This document shows positions 50,754 through 59,140 of a stretch of 64,000 nt of DNA, in pieces. The notes under the pieces were generated by a model. The model did not search any database. It had not been told where the DNA came from and was given only the letters and a program-made list of their open reading frames with translations. Every line of letters begins with the position of its first letter. Position 1 is the stretch's first letter. This stretch comes from Deltaproteobacteria bacterium (GTDB lineage Bacteria; Desulfobacterota_E; Deferrimicrobia; Deferrimicrobiales; Deferrimicrobiaceae): NCBI GenBank assembly GCA_023488945.1, contig JAMDBZ010000082.1:3783-67782 (forward strand), in the 5' to 3' direction. Made by a program: the position numbers and the translations under genes.

Positions 50754-51340
50754 TCCTCCACCTCCTTCTTCCGGTACTGGATGTAGGCGTCCCGGACGGC
50801 GACGTACGGATCGACGGCGGATTGCGTCAGGTCCTCGTACTGCCCGAGGGTCAGCGAGGTCTCATTGACGGTTTTTCCCGATTTCACCCCGGCGGACGCC
50901 TCCCAGGGCTTGATGTAGGAGACGGGATCGAGGAAATAGTCCCCTGTCGATCCCGCCGCGTCGCGCAGGCTCGACGGTCCCAGGATGGGAAGCACGAGAT
51001 AGAGACCGTGCCCCAGCCCGTACCGGCCGAGCGTCTGCCCCAGGTCCTCGTCCGACTTCCGGAGGTGGAAGGAGTCCCGCGCGGGATCGAACAGCCCGCC
51101 CATCCCGATCGTGGAGTTCACGAGGAACCGGAGGATCTCGGTGCCTGCTCCCTTGAACTTCCCCTGGAGCAGGTTGCCCGCGAACCGGATCGGCGTGGCG
51201 ACGTTCGAGAAGAAGTTCCCGGCGGAGACGCGGGCGCCTTCGGGAACCACGAATGAATACCCCTTCGCGGCCGGCCGGAGCAGCCAGTAGTAGAACCTGT
51301 CGTTGAAGACGAAGACGGCCCGGTTGAGCGGCTCGAGAGG
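50736..51340. repeat. Copy B of the 605-bp tandem direct duplication
   Basis: Contains all but the first ~60 codons of the intact mlaA. See the copy at 50131-50735; no differences were found in the translated frames. Confidence 0.9.
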
Positions 51341-51520
51341 GTCGGCGATCGTCACGGGCGGCGGTGCCTCCACCTCCCCGAGGCCGGGGGTCCCCGACGC
51401 GTCCTCCCGCGCCGCCGGTCCGCCCGCGCCGTCGGGGCGGGGAAGGTCCGCCGCCTCCCCCCGGGCGGCGGAGAGGAGCACGACCAGGAGAAGGGCGGAA
51501 AACGGACGACGGAAGCGCAT
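50750..51520 (-). CDS. mlaA: Phospholipid transport protein MlaA (VacJ)
   Basis: A 256-residue protein starting MRFRRPFSALLL; upstream ATGs at 51544 and 51550 are possible. A signal peptide (ALLLVVLLSAARGEAAD) without a lipobox cysteine is followed by the MlaA domain: DPLEPLNRAVFVFNDRFYYW, LRFLVNSTIGMGGLFDPA, DEDLGQTLGRYGLGHGLYLV and DYFLDPVSY. MlaA sits in the outer membrane and moves phospholipids from the outer leaflet to MlaC. The missing lipid anchor is atypical for proteobacterial MlaA. Divergent from the mlaEFDC operon, with its own upstream region. Confidence 0.88.
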   Translation of the reverse strand: MRFRRPFSALLLVVLLSAARGEAADLPRPDGAGGPAAREDASGTPGLGEVEAPPPVTIADPLEPLNRAVFVFNDRFYYWLLRPAAKGYSFVVPEGARVSAGNFFSNVATPIRFAGNLLQGKFKGAGTEILRFLVNSTIGMGGLFDPARDSFHLRKSDEDLGQTLGRYGLGHGLYLVLPILGPSSLRDAAGSTGDYFLDPVSYIKPWEASAGVKSGKTVNETSLTLGQYEDLTQSAVDPYVAVRDAYIQYRKKEVEE

Positions 51521-51670
51521 CGGCCACCCGGAAACGGTCCGCATGGCCATACGATGACGGTTTCCCGCACGGAGGTGCATCGAAGGCGGCGGTTCGCATA
51601 TCTAAAATGTCGGGATCGGCCTTCGACGCCGGCCGGGACGAGGGAGCTTCCGCTTCCGGGGGGTGAAGAG

Positions 51671-52441
51671 ATGTTCTCTCTGGCCAAAACGATCGGGGCG
51701 GGCACGCTCCGGGGACTCCGCGCGATGGGGCGGATGATGGTCTTCCTCTACGCGGGGCTCGCTTCGGCCCTCGTCCCGCCGTTCCGGTTCCGGAACGCCG
51801 TGAAGCAGGTCCACTTCATCGGCGTCAGGTCCCTCTTCGTCATCATCCTCACGGCGTCGTTCACGGGGATGGTGCTGGGGCTCCAGGGATATTACACGCT
51901 CCGCAAGTTCGGCTCGGAGGGGCTCCTGGGCTCCGCGGTCGCCCTCTCGCTCATCCGCGAGCTGGGGCCGGTCCTCTCCGCCCTCATGGTGACGGGCCGG
52001 GCGGGGTCGGCGCTCACGGCGGAACTGGGCATCATGCGGATCGGCGAGCAGATCGACTCCCTCGAGGTGATGGGGATCGACCCCGTCAAGTACCTCGTCT
52101 CCCCGCGGATCCTCGGCGGTCTCGTCAGCCTCCCATTGTTGACGGCGATCTTCGACGTCGTCGGAATCTTCGGGGGGTACGTCGTGGGGGTCAATCTGCT
52201 GGGCGTCAACGCCGGGGCCTACATGGGGCGGATGGAGGCGAGCGTCGAGCTCGCGGACATCACGAACGGGTTCATCAAGGCGATCGTCTTCGGGCTGCTG
52301 GTCACCTGGGTCTGCACGTACAAGGGATTCTACACCGGGCGGGGCGCGGAAGGGGTGAGCCGCTCCACGACCTCCGCGGTCGTCATGTCCTCCGTCCTCG
52401 TCCTCGTCGGCGACTACTTCCTGACTTCGGTCCTCCAGTGA
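51671..52441 (+). CDS. mlaE: Mla ABC transporter permease MlaE
   Basis: A 256-residue inner-membrane permease starting at ATG 51671 (GGGGGGTGAAGAG upstream). It has five to six helices. SLFVIILTASFTGMVLGLQG near 60, LGPVLSALMVTGRAGSALTAELG near 105 and EQIDSLEVMGIDPVKYLVSPR near 130 form the MlaE/YrbE signature and the coupling helix. It forms the core of the complex with MlaF, which starts in overlap. Confidence 0.95.
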   Translation: MFSLAKTIGAGTLRGLRAMGRMMVFLYAGLASALVPPFRFRNAVKQVHFIGVRSLFVIILTASFTGMVLGLQGYYTLRKFGSEGLLGSAVALSLIRELGPVLSALMVTGRAGSALTAELGIMRIGEQIDSLEVMGIDPVKYLVSPRILGGLVSLPLLTAIFDVVGIFGGYVVGVNLLGVNAGAYMGRMEASVELADITNGFIKAIVFGLLVTWVCTYKGFYTGRGAEGVSRSTTSAVVMSSVLVLVGDYFLTSVLQ

Positions 52442-53253
52442 GCGACAAGCCCACCTTCTGCGAACCGTGCGGCGTCGAGGTGATGCCGCCCCCCGGCGGC
52501 GGCCCGGTCATCCGGTTCGTGAACGTCGACAAGATCCTCGAGGGGCGGAAGGTCCTCGACGGCGTCACGCTGGAGATCCCCCGGCAGCGGATCACGGTGA
52601 TCGTCGGCCTCTCCGGCGCCGGGAAGAGCGTCTCGCTGAAGCTCATGGTCGGCCTCATGAAGCCGGACCGCGGGCAGGTCCTCATCAACGGCGCGGACAT
52701 CAACCACCTGGCCCGGAAGGAGCTCTACGAGATCCGCCGCCGCTTCGGGATGCTCTTCCAGGGCGGGGCCCTCTTCGATTCCCTCACGGTCTTCGAGAAC
52801 GTGGCGTTCCCGCTCCGGGAGACGTCGTCCCTCCCGGAGGAGGAGATCCGCGCGCGTGTGACAACGCGCCTGGCCCAGGTGGGGCTCGAGGAGCACGAGG
52901 AGAAGTACCCCGACGAACTCAGCGGCGGAATGGTGCGGCGCGTGGCATTCGCCCGGGCCATGGCGACGGACCCGGAGATCATCCTCTTCGACGAGCCCAC
53001 CACCGGTCTCGATCCGATCATCCGGAACTCGATCCTCCACCTGATCTGTCACATGTACCACGAGCACCGCTTCACGATGGTGATGATCAGCCACGACATC
53101 CCGGACATCTTCCGGTGGTGCCACAACGTGATCGTCCTGCACGGCGGACGCGTCATCGAGGCCGGCCCCACGGACGCGGTGGTGAACTCCGTGAACCCCT
53201 TCGTCCTGCAGCTCATCACGGGGGACATCCAGGGCCCGGTCCGGGTCATGTAA
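52438..53253 (+). CDS. mlaF: Mla ABC transporter ATPase MlaF
   Basis: The 271-residue protein starts at GTG 52438 in GTGA overlap with mlaE. Walker A is GLSGAGKSVSLK near residue 60. The Q-loop is FQGGALFDSLTV, the signature LSGGMVRRVAFARA and Walker B ILFDEPTTGLDP, with the switch histidine in ISHDIPD. Leading residues (DKPTFCEPCGVEVMPPPGGG) form a short cysteine-containing extension absent from enterobacterial MlaF. It powers phospholipid transfer. Confidence 0.95.
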   Translation: MSDKPTFCEPCGVEVMPPPGGGPVIRFVNVDKILEGRKVLDGVTLEIPRQRITVIVGLSGAGKSVSLKLMVGLMKPDRGQVLINGADINHLARKELYEIRRRFGMLFQGGALFDSLTVFENVAFPLRETSSLPEEEIRARVTTRLAQVGLEEHEEKYPDELSGGMVRRVAFARAMATDPEIILFDEPTTGLDPIIRNSILHLICHMYHEHRFTMVMISHDIPDIFRWCHNVIVLHGGRVIEAGPTDAVVNSVNPFVLQLITGDIQGPVRVM

Positions 53254-53263
53254 GGGCGTCGCG

Positions 53264-53707
53264 ATGAAACGGATCGACATGGAGACGGCCGTCGGGCTCT
53301 TCGTCCTGCTGGGGATCCTCTGCATGGCGTACCTCTCCGTCAAGCTCGGGAAGCTGGAAATCGTGGGCGGCGACTACGTCCCGGTCACGGCGGAGTTTTC
53401 CTCCGTGGCGGGCCTGCGGCCCGGGGCGAGCGTCGAGATCGCCGGCGTCGAGGTGGGGAAGGTCGACGCCGTCACGCTGCGCGACTACCAGGCGCTGGTC
53501 CGCATGAAGATCCGCAGGGGCGTCAAGCTCCAGGACGACTCGATCGCCTCGATCAAGACCCGCGGCCTGATCGGGGACGAGTACATCAGCATCTCGCCGG
53601 GCGCCTCCGACCGCTACATCCCTCCCGGCGGGCGGATCCGCCAGACGGAGGCCGCGGTGGATCTCGAATCCCTCATCGGGGAGTTCATCCATGGAAGCGC
53701 CAAGTAG
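53264..53707 (+). CDS. mlaD: MCE-domain protein MlaD
   Basis: A 147-residue protein. Residues 8-28 (AVGLFVLLGILCMAYLSVKL) anchor it in the inner membrane. One MCE domain follows (EFSSVAGLRPGASVEIAGVEVGKVDAV, then TRGLIGDEYISISPGA). It hexamerises to form the lipid tunnel between MlaFE and MlaC. The 3' end overlaps mlaC by 17 bases. Confidence 0.94.
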   Translation: MKRIDMETAVGLFVLLGILCMAYLSVKLGKLEIVGGDYVPVTAEFSSVAGLRPGASVEIAGVEVGKVDAVTLRDYQALVRMKIRRGVKLQDDSIASIKTRGLIGDEYISISPGASDRYIPPGGRIRQTEAAVDLESLIGEFIHGSAK

Positions 53708-54374
53708 GCGGGGAGCGGCGAAGGCGGTCCCGCGAAGGAGCATCCTTCCCGGGAAGCTGCCGGGCGTCGTCCGGACCTTCGTGGTTCCGGCGGCGCTCGT
53801 CTTTCTTCTCGCCGCCCCGCCCGTCCCCTCCCTCGCCGCGGGGCCGACCGACCAGGTCCGGGGGGCGATCAACGCGGTCACCGAAATCCTCAACAGGCCG
53901 GACCTGAAAGGGGAGGCGAAAACCGAGGAACGCCGGGCCCTCCTGAGGAAGCGGATCGTCCCGGTCTTCGACTTCGAGGGGATGGCGAAGCGGTCGCTCG
54001 GCATCCACTGGAAGAAGCGCACCCCGCAGGAGCGGGAGGAGTTCGTCAAGGCGTTCCGGGACGTCATCGAGAACTCCTACCTCGGGAAGATCGAGGCGTA
54101 CAAGGGAGAGACCATCGATTACGTCAAGGAGAAGATCGACCTCCCGTACGCCGAGGTGGACACCCTCGTCGTGACGACGAAGGGGCAGGAATACCCGGTG
54201 GACTACCTCATGCTCCGGGAAGGCGACCGGTGGCGGATCTACGACGTGGTCATCGAGGGGATCAGCCTGGTGAACAACTACCGCTCCCAGTTCGGCGAGA
54301 TCCTCCGGCGCTCATCCTTCGACGAGCTGATGAAGAAACTCCGGGCCGCCGCGGCGCGGACGAGAAAAACCTGA
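53691..54374 (+). CDS. mlaC: Periplasmic phospholipid-binding protein MlaC
   Basis: A 227-residue protein. A long basic N-terminus precedes the signal peptide (LVFLLAAPPVPSLAAG). Then come the MlaC domain elements: RKRIVPVFDFEGMAKRSLG, TPQEREEFVKAFRDVIENSY, KGQEYPVDYLMLREGDRWRIYDV and GISLVNNYRSQFGEIL. It ferries phospholipid across the periplasm between MlaA and MlaD. Last gene of the operon; no T-rich terminator is seen. Confidence 0.93.
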   Translation: MEAPSRRGAAKAVPRRSILPGKLPGVVRTFVVPAALVFLLAAPPVPSLAAGPTDQVRGAINAVTEILNRPDLKGEAKTEERRALLRKRIVPVFDFEGMAKRSLGIHWKKRTPQEREEFVKAFRDVIENSYLGKIEAYKGETIDYVKEKIDLPYAEVDTLVVTTKGQEYPVDYLMLREGDRWRIYDVVIEGISLVNNYRSQFGEILRRSSFDELMKKLRAAAARTRKT

Positions 54375-54628
54375 AGTCCCCGGCTACCCGGCCAGCTTCG
54401 CCGCGATCTCCGTCACGTGCTTTCCCTGGAACCGCGCCGCGGCCTCCTCGCACAGGCCCGGGCCGAACTCGATGGCCATCGCGCATTCCCGCTCGAGGAC
54501 CTCGGGCGGAAAGGAACGGGACTTGAGACGCTTCGTATCGAGAGGGACTCCGGTGAGCACGGTGACCGCCGAGGCCTCGCCGGTGGCGCGGCGTAGAATG
54601 AAGGGAAACGAGACGCCGGGACAGGACC
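54375..54628. other. Intergenic region with an unassigned minus-strand coding scrap
   Basis: Between mlaC and the barrel-like gene, a minus-strand frame ending at TAG 54383 reads coherently for ~60 codons (LTGVPLDTKRLKSRSFPPEV, FQGKHVTEIAAKLAG). It has no start codon and overlaps the barrel-like gene upstream. It is probably the 3' end of a lost gene; I know no family for it. Confidence 0.35.
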
Positions 54629-55141
54629 ATGGAGAAAACCGGAAAGCGGATGCTTCCTGCCTTGCCCTTCCTGCTCCTGCTCCTTCTCGTGCCGCCTTTC
54701 GCCCACGCCCGGGAATTCTCGTTTCTCGGCGGGATGACGGAGGCCGTCGGCCCCTCGGGGACCTCCTACGGCTGGCAGATCGACTACCGCCACAATTTCG
54801 CGAACCACTTCGCCCTGTCCGCCGCGTGGATCAACGAGGGGCACTTGCACGACCATCACCGCGACGGCGTCGCCGCGGAGCTGTGGGGGCGCGTCCCCTT
54901 GTTCGATCGACGGGTCTCCCTTGCATTCGGCGGCGGCGCCAGCCACTTCTTCGACACGCAGCTCCTGCCGGGCGGAAACCACGCCAACGTCCACGGCTGG
55001 TCGCCGATCTACAGCCTCTCGGCCACTTGTTACATGAAAACCCCGTGGTTCGCGCGTCTCGCGATCAACCACGTCCACCCGCCGGGGGAAATCAACACCA
55101 ACATGTACCTCCTCGGCGTCGGCCGCCGGTGGAATGAATAG
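54629..55141 (+). CDS. Outer-membrane beta-barrel-like protein (acyloxyacyl-hydrolase/PagL-like?)
   Basis: A 170-residue protein with a clear signal peptide (LPFLLLLLLVPPFAHA). It then alternates strands with aromatic girdles (SYGWQIDYRHNF, HFALSAAWINEGH) and has repeated histidines (HLHDHHRDG). The end INHVHPPGEINTNMYLLGVG resembles the C-terminal strands of PagL-like lipid A deacylases, but the catalytic His-Ser pair is not evident. It may act on or sit in the outer membrane. Single gene. Confidence 0.5.
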   Translation: MEKTGKRMLPALPFLLLLLLVPPFAHAREFSFLGGMTEAVGPSGTSYGWQIDYRHNFANHFALSAAWINEGHLHDHHRDGVAAELWGRVPLFDRRVSLAFGGGASHFFDTQLLPGGNHANVHGWSPIYSLSATCYMKTPWFARLAINHVHPPGEINTNMYLLGVGRRWNE

Positions 55142-55299
55142 GCCGGACGCGCAACCGCGAGTCGCGGCAAGGCTCATTCGCCACGAAGCCGGCGTCAGGT
55201 CGGGTTCGTCGCGTTTGTTCCCTGCCCGCCGCCGATCGGACGGCCAAACCGCGGGCGCGGCGCCTCGACGCTCTCGGTGCAGTCTCGAAATGAAATACG

Positions 55300-55505
55300 T
55301 CGCCGTAATCATGAAATGCAGCACTTCTAAGCTCGTGGCCATGTCATTCCGCCGCCACAGAATGCAGGGCGTTTCCCGCCTGATCCACTCGTCCAGCTCC
55401 CCCTCCGTACTCAACACCCACGGTGTGACCCACCCGCTCACCATCGTCGCTGGGAAACCCGCCATATCGATCGTGCATCTTCTGATCAGATCGACCATTT
55501 CCTGA
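55300..55505 (-). pseudogene. Possible group II intron maturase C-terminal remnant
   Basis: About 65 codons read on the minus strand. GWVTPWVLSTEGELDEWIRR, then CILWRRN, and finally a HFMITATYFISRL segment resemble the maturase-specific end of group II intron reverse transcriptases (pattern GW..Y......LD.WIRRRLR...W). Reverse-transcriptase motifs are absent. The remaining bases 55142-55300 contain nothing recognisable. Confidence 0.35.
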
Positions 55506-55569
55506 AGGGGAGGACCGGCACCGCAGCGAGGGGAGCGAGCGCGTCCGCCCGCGAAATGAGGTGACCGTG

Positions 55570-56508
55570 ATGGAAACAATGAAATCCGTGCGAATCCATA
55601 CGTACGGTGGCCCGGAGGTGCTGGTTTACGAGGACGCTCCGCGCCCGACGCCGGGGACCGGCGAAGTCCTGATCCGGGTCCATGCCGCCGGCGTGAACCC
55701 GGTGGACTGGAAGGTCCGCGAAGGGTACGTCAAACAGTGGATCACTCATTCGCTCCCCCTGATTCCGGGGTGGGACGTGTCGGGCGTTGTCGAGGCGGCA
55801 GGCCCCGGCGCCAGGCGATTGCAAAAGGGCGACGAGGTCTATTCCCGCCCGGACATCTCCCGGGATGGCGCATACGCCCAGTACATCGTCGTCCGGGAGT
55901 CGGAAGTGGCGATCAAGCCGGAGTCGCTCGACCACATCCACGCCGCCGCCATTCCGCTTGCCGCGCTGACGGCGTGGCAGGCGCTCTTCGATGCGGCCGG
56001 ACTGGGCGCGGGCCAGAAGGTGCTGATTCACGCCGCCGGCGGCGGCGTCGGCAGCTTTGCGGTGCAACTCGCGAAGTGGAAGGGAGCGCATGTGATCGGC
56101 ACGGCGTCCAAACGCAATCACGACTTCCTGCGGACGTTGGGAGCCGACGAAACGATCGACTATACGGCGACGCGGTTCGAAGACGCCGTCCGCAATGTGG
56201 ATGTCGTCCTCGACACAATGGGAGGTGACACCCAGAAGCGCTCTTGGAAGGTGCTCAGGAAGGGTGGGATCCTGGTTTCAATCCTTACCGCTCCCCCGCC
56301 GGAAGAGGCTGCCGCACATGGGATGCGCCAGGCCTACACCTTCGTCCAGCCGAATGCAGCCCAGTTGGTCGAGATTGCAAAGCTGGCCGATTCCGGGAAA
56401 CTCAGGCCCGTTGTCGAAACCGTCTTGCCGCTGCCGGAAGCGCGCCGGGCTCAGGAACTCAGCCAAGCGGGCCACGTTCGCGGCAAGATCGTCCTGCGTG
56501 TGGCATAG
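55570..56508 (+). CDS. NADP-dependent oxidoreductase (zinc-independent MDR family)
   Basis: The 312-residue protein starts at ATG 55570, with GAGGTGA six bases upstream. IHTYGGPEVLVYED, AAGVNPVDWKVREGYV, IPGWDVSGVVEAAG and the dinucleotide loop HAAGGGVGSFAVQLAKW near residue 155 define the quinone reductase-like medium-chain family. There are no zinc cysteines. It is distinct from the copy at 36833, with only moderate similarity. Moderately lower GC than the nuo region. Substrate unknown (quinone, enone or aldehyde). Confidence 0.85.
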   Translation: METMKSVRIHTYGGPEVLVYEDAPRPTPGTGEVLIRVHAAGVNPVDWKVREGYVKQWITHSLPLIPGWDVSGVVEAAGPGARRLQKGDEVYSRPDISRDGAYAQYIVVRESEVAIKPESLDHIHAAAIPLAALTAWQALFDAAGLGAGQKVLIHAAGGGVGSFAVQLAKWKGAHVIGTASKRNHDFLRTLGADETIDYTATRFEDAVRNVDVVLDTMGGDTQKRSWKVLRKGGILVSILTAPPPEEAAAHGMRQAYTFVQPNAAQLVEIAKLADSGKLRPVVETVLPLPEARRAQELSQAGHVRGKIVLRVA

Positions 56509-56529
56509 ATCTTGAGGGCCGGTCGGCGG

Positions 56530-56745
56530 AAAAAGGAACTTCCTCTCGAGTCACCCAGGTCATGAACCTTTTGCGGCTGGCCCCCGGCGTCCAAGAGCAG
56601 CGACTTCGGGGCAAGGATCAGAAAGTGTTCCGGTTCTTCAGCGAGCACCGCCTTCGCCCGCTTGTTCGGATCGAGGATCCGAAGCGACAGGTCGACGAGT
56701 TCCGGAAGATGCTGTCGCAGCTTCAGCGGGAAATTGTGTTCATCC
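56530..56745 (+). pseudogene. Decayed HTH gene, family copy 3
   Basis: The frame begins inside the recognition helix (SSRVTQVMNLLRLAPGVQEQ) and continues through RLRPLVRIEDPKRQVDEFRK to its stop. It matches the C-terminal parts of the genes at 4493 and 7467. The first HTH helix and everything upstream are missing. It lies just after the oxidoreductase and converges on the AAA_14 ATPase. Confidence 0.55.
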
Positions 56746-56776
56746 CCTGGCGGCCGGTAGCGGGCAGATCTCCCAC

Positions 56777-58069
56777 TCAACCCTCCGCGGTCCCGCCGAA
56801 AAGATACCAGTCCGGCACGGCCCAGACCCTTTTCCGGACCTCGGCGAGCTCCCGCCCGGGGTAGACGACGAGGCCGACCCGGGTTGCCCGCGGATGCTCG
56901 TTCAGGAATGTTTCGACACTCCGGCCGTCGATGGGACCGATCTTTTCCCGATTCTTGACTTCGATGGGAAGAATGTTCCCTCGCATCGCGACCAGGAAGT
57001 CGATCTCCAGGCCCGCGGCCGTCCGGTAGTGGAACAACTCCGGCTCCGTAGCCTGGAGCGCCGTCCACTTCATGAGCTCCGAAAACACCCAGCTTTCGTA
57101 GGCCGCTCCTCCGCCGATCGACATCTCGCCGAGGATGGCCCGGGACAGACCGGGATCGGAGAAGAAGACCTTCGAACTCTTGACCAGGCGTTTCCCCCCG
57201 TTCTCGAAAAACGGCGGCAAGAGATGGCATTGGAAGGATCGGGACAGCAGGCCCAGGTATCGTTTCACCGTGTTGACCGAAAGCGACACGTCCCGGGATA
57301 CCTCGCTGAGCGAGAGGATGTTTCCGGTCCGGGCGCACAGGATCTTCTGGGTCAGCGCGAACGCGTCGAGATCCGCCACCTGCCCGACGTCCGCGATGTC
57401 GCGTTCCAGGTGGGTTCGCCGGTAATCCCGAAGCCACCGGATCCTTTCTTCGCGGTCCTTGCGGTGCCACACCGGAGGGAAGCCCCCCCATTCCCTGTGC
57501 CCGGCGGCCAGATGCATCGCCTTGCGCGTTCTTTCCGAAGGAATCGAGACGAGACGTCCCGGCTCCCCCCGGGGCATCCCTTTCTCCCGAAAGATCCGGG
57601 TCAGGAGGGACGGCCCGGCGCTTCCGGAGAGCTCGCTCAGGGAGAAGGGGTGGAGATTCAGGAGGGAGATCCTCCCCGCGAGAGTTTCCCGGACCTCTTT
57701 CATGAGGAGGAACTGGGACGAGCCGGTCAGGACGAAAACGGGGCCCTTCCCGCCCTGCTTGCGGGCCCGGTCCGAGACAAGTTTCAACGGGTCGAACAGG
57801 AAGGGGGTTTTCTGGATTTCGTCGAGAACCACGAGGGGTTCATCGTAGGATTCGAGAAGGGACACGGCCCCCTTCTGGAACCGGAGGCGTTCATCAGGGT
57901 CGTCGAAGGAGACGTAGGCGTGGGGGGCCCGAAGTTCCCCGGGAAGCTGGAATTCGCAGAGGGTCGTCTTGCCCGTCTGCCGGGCGCCGCTGACGACGAT
58001 CACCCGTTCCTTTCGGGCGAGCGACGCGAGAGGCGTGAGAAGATGCCGCCGGATCGTGTCCATGGGCAT
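56777..58069 (-). CDS. AAA_14/DUF4143 ATPase
   Basis: A 430-residue protein. Walker A is VSGARQTGKTTL near residue 27, Walker B LVVLDEIQK near 80, and sensor I VFVLTGSSQFLL near 115. A DUF4143 region follows, with a winged helix at 270-290 (LSLSEVSRDVSLSVNTVKRY). The C-terminus has the PD-(D/E)XK-like pattern EIDFLVAMRGNILPIEVKNR near 360. Such ATPases are common, mobile and of unclear function; links to toxin-antitoxin or defence are suggested but unproven. A palindromic region with TGCAAATTTGCA lies directly upstream. Confidence 0.85.
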   Translation of the reverse strand: MPMDTIRRHLLTPLASLARKERVIVVSGARQTGKTTLCEFQLPGELRAPHAYVSFDDPDERLRFQKGAVSLLESYDEPLVVLDEIQKTPFLFDPLKLVSDRARKQGGKGPVFVLTGSSQFLLMKEVRETLAGRISLLNLHPFSLSELSGSAGPSLLTRIFREKGMPRGEPGRLVSIPSERTRKAMHLAAGHREWGGFPPVWHRKDREERIRWLRDYRRTHLERDIADVGQVADLDAFALTQKILCARTGNILSLSEVSRDVSLSVNTVKRYLGLLSRSFQCHLLPPFFENGGKRLVKSSKVFFSDPGLSRAILGEMSIGGGAAYESWVFSELMKWTALQATEPELFHYRTAAGLEIDFLVAMRGNILPIEVKNREKIGPIDGRSVETFLNEHPRATRVGLVVYPGRELAEVRKRVWAVPDWYLFGGTAEG

Positions 58070-58080
58070 AGCCTTTCACC

Positions 58081-58117
58081 TTATATGCAAATTTGCAAGG
58101 CATATTTGCATAAGACC
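58081..58117. promoter_or_regulatory. Palindromic operator-like region upstream of the AAA_14 gene
   Basis: The stretch contains TGCAAATTTGCA, a perfect 12-bp palindrome, and TGCATAAG mirrored by CTTATATGCA, making a larger imperfect inverted repeat of TATGCAAAT arms. It lies 12-50 bases ahead of the ATG and is far more AT-rich than its surroundings. Autoregulation is likely. Confidence 0.55.
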
Positions 58118-58320
58118 TGATACCGGCCCGATCGAACCATCGGACCGTCCGAGTTTCGAAGGTCTATGTTCCCAGGCCGTTCCGTGCCTCACCGATGATG
58201 ACCCCGGCACACCCTCTCCCCGTAAGATGCTCCTGTAAACGACAAACCGGGGGGTGGATATTCGTTGGTAACATTTCGGGGACTCCGCTATCTATTTGGT
58301 GGGGGGGGGAGAGAGCGAAG
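58118..58320. other. Intergenic region before the ECF sigma gene
   Basis: No gene is recognised. GGGGGGGGGAGAGAGCGAAG directly precedes the sigma-factor ATG and supplies a strong purine-rich ribosome site; a long G run of this kind is prone to slippage. Confidence 0.5.
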
Positions 58321-58989
58321 ATGCCGAAACACGAAAAGGATCTTCTTCGGAAGGCCGCACGGGGCGACGCCGCATCGTTCGGGGAGATCGTCCGGAGGTA
58401 TCAACACCTCGTCTACGCGGCGGCGATGCAAATCGTAAAGGACCCCGCGGCCGCCCAGGACATCGCTCAGGAGACCTTCATCTCCGCATTCGCAGCGCTG
58501 AAAGATCTCCGGTCGGAAGAAGCGTTCCCGTCGTGGCTTCGGGCCATCACCCGGAACACGGCCCTCGCCTGGCGGAAGGAGCAGGACCGTCTTGCACCGC
58601 TGGAAGATGCGGGAGACCTGCCGTCGCCGACCGAGGCGTCCGAAATGGAGACGGAAGACGAACGCAAGGAGGTCGACGCATTCCAGGCGGAGGTCCGGCG
58701 GATTGTCTCCTCCCTTTCCGAGGTGCTCCGGTTCCCCGTCCTGCTCTGCTACCTCGATGGGGTTCCCACGGCGGAGGCGGCGCGCTTCCTCGGCATCAAG
58801 GAGGGTACCGTCCGGAAACGGCTTCACGACGGGAAAAAGAAGCTCCAGGAGCGGATCGTCAGGATGGCGGAAAAGACGATGCAGGAGGTTCGCCTGCCGC
58901 GGGACTTCGCGAGGCGGTGCATCTGCGGATGCAGGCGCGCGCGGAAGACCAGAACGAAGGAACCCGGAAATCGATTGGAAAGGGGGTGA
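58321..58989 (+). CDS. ECF-subfamily RNA polymerase sigma factor with Cys-rich tail
   Basis: A 222-residue protein. Region 2 is FGEIVRRYQHLVYAAAMQIV to DIAQETFISAF (residues 20-60), and region 4 is LCYLDGVPTAEAARFLGIKEGTVRKRL near residues 140-170. The linker is unusually acidic (SPTEASEMETEDERKEVDAF). After region 4 comes a ~35-residue tail with three cysteines (RRCICGCRRARK) that ordinary ECF factors lack. The tail might sense metal or redox. The stop is immediately followed by the small cysteine peptide gene, so the two are cotranslated. Confidence 0.85.
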   Translation: MPKHEKDLLRKAARGDAASFGEIVRRYQHLVYAAAMQIVKDPAAAQDIAQETFISAFAALKDLRSEEAFPSWLRAITRNTALAWRKEQDRLAPLEDAGDLPSPTEASEMETEDERKEVDAFQAEVRRIVSSLSEVLRFPVLLCYLDGVPTAEAARFLGIKEGTVRKRLHDGKKKLQERIVRMAEKTMQEVRLPRDFARRCICGCRRARKTRTKEPGNRLERG

Positions 58990-58994
58990 TCCTG

Positions 58995-59114
58995 TTGGCA
59001 AAGAAGGAAAACCGCGGGTGCGGGTGCGGGTGCGGTTGTGTCCCGCCGGGAAAGACGAGCAAGCCCAACGCCAAGGCGGAAAAGACCAAGGCGCCGAAGA
59101 AGCAGACAAAGTAA
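58995..59114 (+). CDS. 39-residue Gly-Cys-repeat peptide
   Basis: Starts at TTG 58995, six bases after AAAGGGGGTG; a GTG at 58986 overlapping the sigma stop is the alternative. The sequence is MAKKENRGCGCGCGCVPPG followed by a lysine-rich tail (KAEKTKAPKKQTK). Four alternating cysteines in seven residues suggest a metal-binding peptide, a RiPP precursor or a redox buffer. No modification enzyme is adjacent. It is too short for routine gene callers. A perfect 14-bp hairpin follows at 59141. Confidence 0.6.
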   Translation: MAKKENRGCGCGCGCVPPGKTSKPNAKAEKTKAPKKQTK

Positions 59115-59140
59115 GGCCGCATGTTCCTCCAACCACAAGT

